Shown piece by piece: positions 60,220 through 64,000 of a stretch of 64,000 bases of DNA. A model generated the notes under the pieces. The model saw nothing but the letters and a program-made list of their open reading frames with translations, was not told the origin of the DNA and ran no database searches. How positions within the stretch are numbered: position 1 is the first letter of the stretch; every line of letters begins with the position of its first letter. The stretch comes from Elusimicrobiota bacterium (GTDB taxonomy: Bacteria > Elusimicrobiota > Elusimicrobia > UBA1565 > UBA9628), in assembly GCA_028868375.1 (NCBI GenBank), contig JAGWUP010000010.1, forward strand, positions 1-64,000, given 5' to 3'. The position numbers and the translations under genes were made by a program.

Positions 60220-60924
60220 ATGAAACCGGACGCGCGCAAAGGCCGCCTGCTCGTCATCGAGGACGATCCCGACATCTCCGGGATGGTCGAAGTGCTGCTG
60301 CGCAGCGACGGCTACGAGGTGCTGAGCTGCGGCGACGCCGAGGCCGGGCTCAAGCTGGCGCGCCGACGGCAGCCGGACCTTTTCTTGGTCGACGTGGCGC
60401 TGCCCGGCATGGACGGCTTCGAGCTGGTCAGCCTGCTGCGCCGCGAGACGCGCGCGCCGATCATCTTCATGACCGCTCGGACAAGCGAGACGGACCGCGT
60501 CGTCGGCTTCAAGCTCGGCGCCGACGACTACGTGACCAAGCCCTTCTTCCCGGCGGAGCTCTCCGCGCGGGTGCAGGCCGTGCTCAACCGCTGCCGGCCG
60601 GAGCGCTCGCTCTCCTGGAGGGGCCCGCGCTCCTTCGGCTTGCTGACGATAGACTTGGAGCGCCACGACGTCCGCGTCAACGGCAAGCTCGTCGTGCTGG
60701 CCCCCCGCGAGTACGAATTGCTCCGCGCCTTGGTCGAGGCCGAGGGCAGGGTCGTCTCGCGCCAGGCCCTGCTGGAGAAGGTCTGGGGCATGGAGCGCGA
60801 CATAGAGCTGACGACCAGGACCGTCGACCAGCACGTCGCGCGGCTGCGCCACAAGCTCCGCGGCGAGCACGGCCGCGTGCTGACCGAGCGCGGCTTGGGC
60901 TACCGCCTGAGGCTGGACCGATGA
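60220..60924 (+). CDS. PhoB/OmpR-family response regulator
   Basis: A 234-residue regulator. The receiver (10-125) has acid pair D15/D16, phospho-acceptor D58, switch T85 and K107 (DDYVTKPF). The winged-helix DNA-binding domain (about 135-232) shows LVVLAPREYELLRALVEAEG, VVSRQALLEKVWGM, TRTVDQHVARLRHKL and the closing RGLGYRLRL. No histidine kinase is next to it. It is divergent from the fibre operon, carries a GTAAC operator over its own start region, and its stop overlaps the next gene (ATGA). It is the natural candidate to bind the 11-bp-period repeats here and at 54 kb. Confidence 0.93.
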   Translation: MKPDARKGRLLVIEDDPDISGMVEVLLRSDGYEVLSCGDAEAGLKLARRRQPDLFLVDVALPGMDGFELVSLLRRETRAPIIFMTARTSETDRVVGFKLGADDYVTKPFFPAELSARVQAVLNRCRPERSLSWRGPRSFGLLTIDLERHDVRVNGKLVVLAPREYELLRALVEAEGRVVSRQALLEKVWGMERDIELTTRTVDQHVARLRHKLRGEHGRVLTERGLGYRLRLDR

Positions 60925-61988
60925 GGCGCTCGGCCTGGGCGCTGCCGGCGATCGCCGCGGCGGTCGTGTCAGCGGCAAATGCCGCGGGGGCCGCGGCCGC
61001 CGACAGGCCGGCCCCGCCGATCTCGGGCCGCTGCGCCGCGGCCCGAATCCAAGCCTGGGGCGGCGCCTACTTCCGCAAGATCATCAGCCTGCCCGACGCC
61101 GACAGCCGCGGCCTGTCGGCCCAAGGGAGGCTGCCGCGCTTCTACTACGACCTGCTGCGCTACTACTCGCCCAAGGACCCGGCCCTGGAGTGGCAGATCG
61201 GCCCGCTGGACCGCGCCAGCGTCTACGTCGGAGGCAACGGCGGCGGCAAGGAGCTGGACGCGGGGCTGACCTGGAACCGCGTCTACGACGCCTCGGGGCG
61301 GCCCGCCTTCACCGACGGCCTGGCGGGCGACGACGGAGGACGCCCAGCCCGCCGCTTATTCAAAACCGTCTTAGACGGCCAACCCGCCGTCGTCGACGGC
61401 AACGGGAAGGTCGTCGCGCGCGGGGCCGCGGCCGTCGCGCGCCGCATGATGCTGGTGCAGCCCGACTACGCCTTCCGTCCCTTTTGGCGCACGACCAACT
61501 CCGGCGGCAACCAATGGAACGTCCCGGCGCCGGGCGCCGCGGACAACGTCTACTTCTACCCGGCGCACGACTTCTCGATCCGGCTGGAGCTGATCGCGCC
61601 GGAGACCTTCCGGATGGTGATCGCCTCCGGCAAGACGCGCTTCTCCAAGACCTTCCACCAGGACGGCTTCCGCGTGGGCGAAGGCGCTCCCCTCCACACC
61701 TTCAAGCGCGTCGACTCCATCGACCAGTACATGCTCGACTCCAAAGGCCGCCACGGCAACGAGAACGCGGACGTGATCGCCACCGACGCGAAGGCGCTCG
61801 GGCTGCGCTGGAAGCGCGTCGTCGTGCTTAAGCCCTCCGGCGAGCTTCCGCTGGCCGGCCCGGACTGCGTCGAGGTCCGCGGCCACGACACCGATCCCTC
61901 CTACGCGCGCATCTTCCGCGTCTCCGGCTTGACCCCGGAGGGCGGCGAGCGCATCGACATACTCGCCTCGGGGCTCAAGCGGCCGTGA
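60921..61988 (+). CDS. Secreted protein of unknown function coupled to the regulator
   Basis: A 355-residue protein with a signal peptide (ALPAIAAAVVSAANAAGAAAA). The mature part is aromatic-rich and mixed (RFYYDLLRYYSPKDPALEWQ, YAFRPFWRTTNSGGNQWNVP, DNVYFYPAHDFSIRLELIAP), ending in SYARIFRVSGLTPEGGERID. No family recognised; a sugar- or ligand-binding role is possible. It overlaps the regulator gene by 4 bp and the permease gene by 4 bp (GTGA), so all are made from one transcript. Confidence 0.6.
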   Translation: MRRSAWALPAIAAAVVSAANAAGAAAADRPAPPISGRCAAARIQAWGGAYFRKIISLPDADSRGLSAQGRLPRFYYDLLRYYSPKDPALEWQIGPLDRASVYVGGNGGGKELDAGLTWNRVYDASGRPAFTDGLAGDDGGRPARRLFKTVLDGQPAVVDGNGKVVARGAAAVARRMMLVQPDYAFRPFWRTTNSGGNQWNVPAPGAADNVYFYPAHDFSIRLELIAPETFRMVIASGKTRFSKTFHQDGFRVGEGAPLHTFKRVDSIDQYMLDSKGRHGNENADVIATDAKALGLRWKRVVVLKPSGELPLAGPDCVEVRGHDTDPSYARIFRVSGLTPEGGERIDILASGLKRP

Positions 61989-63424
61989 CCGGCGTGCTGC
62001 TGCTGGTCCTCTTCTGCGCGCTGGCGGGCCTGATGTACTCCGGCCGCGCCTCGACTCTGCTGGCCCTGCCCGGCCTGGCGCTGGCGATCACCTTCGTCGC
62101 CGCCGCGCCGGCGTTCTTTGCGGCGGCTCCGGGCCCCCTGTGGCACCGCCTGCTCTCGGCCTGCTCGCAGTCGCTGCACCTGGGTTTCGCCGTCGTCGCG
62201 GCCAAGGGCGTGCCGCGGCTTCAGACGGCCATCTTCACGGTGCTGCTGGGCGGCGTCTTCGGCCAGCAGCTCAAGCTGACCGGGGTCGCCGAGTCCTTGG
62301 TCCGCCAGGTGGCCGAGCTGGGCGGAGACAACCCCTTCCTGCTGACGCTGCTGCTGACCCTCTGCGTCAGCGTGCTGATGACGACCTTGACCGGGCTGGG
62401 CTCGGTGATCCTCCTGGCCAACGTCTACCTGCCGGTGCTGTTGTCCTTGTCGCTGCCGCCGCTCTTGGCGGCCTCGCTGTTCTTGGTCGGCACCTCCTTG
62501 GGCGGCATCTTCAACCTCGTCAACTGGTCGCTCTACATCGACGTGCTGCGCATCCCCCTGCCGACACTGTGGCGCTACGCCATCCCCTTCGGCGGGCTCT
62601 ACGTGGCGGCCCTGCTGGTCTTCATGGCCGTGGAGTTCAAGCGCGCGCGGCTGCCGGTCGGCGCGGGCTCGCTCTTGCGCGCCGTGGGCCTGGTCGCGGC
62701 GCTGGCTGCGGGGGCGGCGCTCTTGCGCTGGGGTCTGGCGGTCCACCCGGGGCTGTGGCCCTGGCTGCGGCGCGCCTTCATCGCGCTGGTCGTCCTACTG
62801 CTGGCGGCCCCTCGTCGCCTCTCTTCCGGCTTGCTGGCCCCGCTCTTGCCGATCGGCCTGGTGCTGGTGCTGGGCTGGCCGATCAACGCGGCCTTCCTGT
62901 TCGCGCTGATCTATCTGTGGTGGACCGCCCCCGTCCTGGCCGGAGGAAAAAGCGCGGCCAAGATCCTCGCCCAATCCACCGTCGAGGGGCTGCAGAGCGT
63001 CAGCCCGGCGGTCGGCCTGATGATGGGCATCGGCATGCTCCTGGTGGCCGTCTCCCAGCCGGTGGCCTCCGCCGCGATCGAGCCCCTGCTGCGCTGGGCC
63101 CTGCCCCGCAGCGGCGTCGGCTACGTGCTGTTCTTCTCGCTGTTGGCGCCCCTGGCCCTCTACCGCGGCCCGCTCAACCTGTGGGGCCTGGGCAGCGGCC
63201 TGATGAGCCTGATCCAGAAGACCGGGATGCTGGCCGACACCCGGGTCTTCGCGGCCTTCATGTCGACCGGCCAGATCCAGGGCGTCTGCGATCCGACCAA
63301 CACCCAGAACGTCTGGCTGGCCAACCAGGTCAAGGTCGACACGCAGCAGATACTCAAGATGACTCTGCCTTACATGTGGGCGGTGACCGTCGCCGGGCTG
63401 CTGCTGGGTCTGTATGTCCGCTGA
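61985..63424 (+). CDS. Multi-pass permease, probably organic-anion (ion transporter superfamily) type
   Basis: A 479-residue membrane protein with about twelve hydrophobic segments, beginning at GTG (LLLVLFCALAGLMYSGRAST). Loops such as LLTLCVSVLMTTLTGLGSVI and FMSTGQIQGVCDPTNTQNVW could be re-entrant hairpins, as in dicarboxylate/citrate-type carriers. I cannot place it in a named family with confidence. It is followed by a hydantoinase/oxoprolinase gene with 11-bp overlap, suggesting uptake of a cyclic amide or related metabolite for that enzyme (inference). Confidence 0.65.
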   Translation: MTGVLLLVLFCALAGLMYSGRASTLLALPGLALAITFVAAAPAFFAAAPGPLWHRLLSACSQSLHLGFAVVAAKGVPRLQTAIFTVLLGGVFGQQLKLTGVAESLVRQVAELGGDNPFLLTLLLTLCVSVLMTTLTGLGSVILLANVYLPVLLSLSLPPLLAASLFLVGTSLGGIFNLVNWSLYIDVLRIPLPTLWRYAIPFGGLYVAALLVFMAVEFKRARLPVGAGSLLRAVGLVAALAAGAALLRWGLAVHPGLWPWLRRAFIALVVLLLAAPRRLSSGLLAPLLPIGLVLVLGWPINAAFLFALIYLWWTAPVLAGGKSAAKILAQSTVEGLQSVSPAVGLMMGIGMLLVAVSQPVASAAIEPLLRWALPRSGVGYVLFFSLLAPLALYRGPLNLWGLGSGLMSLIQKTGMLADTRVFAAFMSTGQIQGVCDPTNTQNVWLANQVKVDTQQILKMTLPYMWAVTVAGLLLGLYVR

Positions 63425-64000
63425 GCGCGTCCGCATCGGCATCGACGTCGGCGGCACCTTCACGCACGCCGCCGCGGTGGCCGCGCGCGGGGGCGCGCTG
63501 CTCGGCTGCGCCAAGGTGCCGACGACCCACGACGACCAGGACGGGGTGGCGCGAGGCGTGGCCCTTGCGCTGGAGGAGCTGCTGCGCGTCGCCGGCCTCT
63601 CGCCGGCCGAGGTCTCCCGCGTCTCCTACTCGACCACCCAGGCGACCAACGCCCTGCTCGAGGGAGACGTCGCCGTCGTAGGAATCTTGTCGGCCGGCCG
63701 CGGCTGGCAGGGCGCGCGCGCGCGCGGCCAGGCGGACATCGGCAGAGTCGAGCTGGCCCCGGGAGTGCCGCTGCGCTGCCGCCACGAGCACCTGACGCTC
63801 GAGGAGGGACGGCTTGACGAGGGCGCGGCGCGTTCGGCGCTCAAGCGGCTGCGCGAGGGCGGCGCCGAGGCCGTCGTCGCGGCCGCCGCCTTCTCGGTCG
63901 ACGATCCCTCCCTGGAGCGGCGCCTGGCCGAGCTGGCCGTCGAGGAGGGCCTGCCGGCCACGCCGACGCACGAGATCTCCCGGCTCTACGGCTTGCGCGC
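63414..64000 (+). CDS. Hydantoinase/oxoprolinase family protein, N-terminal part (runs off window)
   Basis: The first 195 codons of a hydantoinase A/oxoprolinase-type protein. The ASKHA-fold phosphate loop is RIGIDVGGTFTHAAAV, followed by VSYSTTQATNALLEGDVAVV and GAEAVVAAAAFSVDDPSLER, all typical of the N-terminal HyuA domain. Such enzymes open hydantoin, 5-oxoproline or acetone-like substrates with ATP. The ATG lies inside the permease end (11-bp overlap). The gene continues beyond the window edge; HyuB, if present, would follow. Confidence 0.85.
   Translation, partial: MSAERVRIGIDVGGTFTHAAAVAARGGALLGCAKVPTTHDDQDGVARGVALALEELLRVAGLSPAEVSRVSYSTTQATNALLEGDVAVVGILSAGRGWQGARARGQADIGRVELAPGVPLRCRHEHLTLEEGRLDEGAARSALKRLREGGAEAVVAAAAFSVDDPSLERRLAELAVEEGLPATPTHEISRLYGLR

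Noticed and set aside
62140-63681. A 513-codon plus-strand frame across the permease and hydantoinase genes
   Set aside because: Out of frame with both recognisable proteins and compositionally an Arg/Gly/Ala/Pro shadow.

Overview
The window is GC-rich chromosomal DNA of a Gram-negative (diderm) bacterium. The outer membrane is implied by a TolQ/TolR/TonB/OmpA-type cluster, lipoproteins, lspA and an outer-membrane barrel protein. Coding is dense, with many 4-base start/stop overlaps, frequent GTG starts and no phage, insertion sequence or CRISPR array. The mix of housekeeping genes with many secreted proteins of unknown function would suit Elusimicrobiota or a similar uncultivated lineage; that placement is inference, because no rRNA gene is present.

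Layout. 0-10.7 kb: RecB-like nuclease, rsmD, a receiver/metallo-beta-lactamase fusion, an aldehyde-dehydrogenase-fold protein that lacks both catalytic residues, a membrane Ser/Thr kinase with TPRs, and a UPF0182 membrane protein. 10.7-16.3 kb: tRNA-Ala, LemA, an amidoligase-WD40 fusion, a GH25 lysozyme, a NUDIX hydrolase, tRNA-Leu. 16.3-20.1 kb: gap, arginase, pgk, secG, split by a 271-bp inverted-repeat element. 20.1-31.2 kb: a large secreted protein, then thrS followed by a TPR protein, TolQ, two ExbD/TolR, TonB and an OmpA-like lipoprotein, then tRNA-Val. 31.3-42.5 kb: 2-oxoacid dehydrogenase E1 alpha/beta, an MBL hydrolase, an FAD-oxidase/GDPD fusion, queF, a P-type ATPase reduced to its membrane part, a metallopeptidase-like lipoprotein and a 23S rRNA uridine methyltransferase. 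42.5-54 kb: three secreted unknowns, lspA-ileS-acyl-CoA dehydrogenase, a cNMP-binding protein, an AI-2E-type permease and a glycosyltransferase.

54-64 kb is the most interesting part. Four tandem small secreted beta-rich proteins, a periplasmic chaperone-like protein and a 910-residue outer-membrane barrel protein form one tight minus-strand operon. A fifth small secreted protein faces it at the far end. The layout matches chaperone-usher fibre loci, but the sequences do not look like classical fimbrial families. An orphan PhoB/OmpR-type response regulator is divergent from the operon. Its promoter and that of the fifth subunit carry the same operator (GTAAC repeated every 11 bp, 7 nt after the -10 box). 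The regulator is translationally coupled to a secreted protein, a permease and a hydantoinase/oxoprolinase that runs off the window.

Two window-wide patterns stand out. Many genes have a -10 hexamer only 5-8 nt upstream of the start codon, as expected for leaderless transcripts. Several gene 3' ends lie inside palindromic or repeated elements that supply the last codons and the stop.
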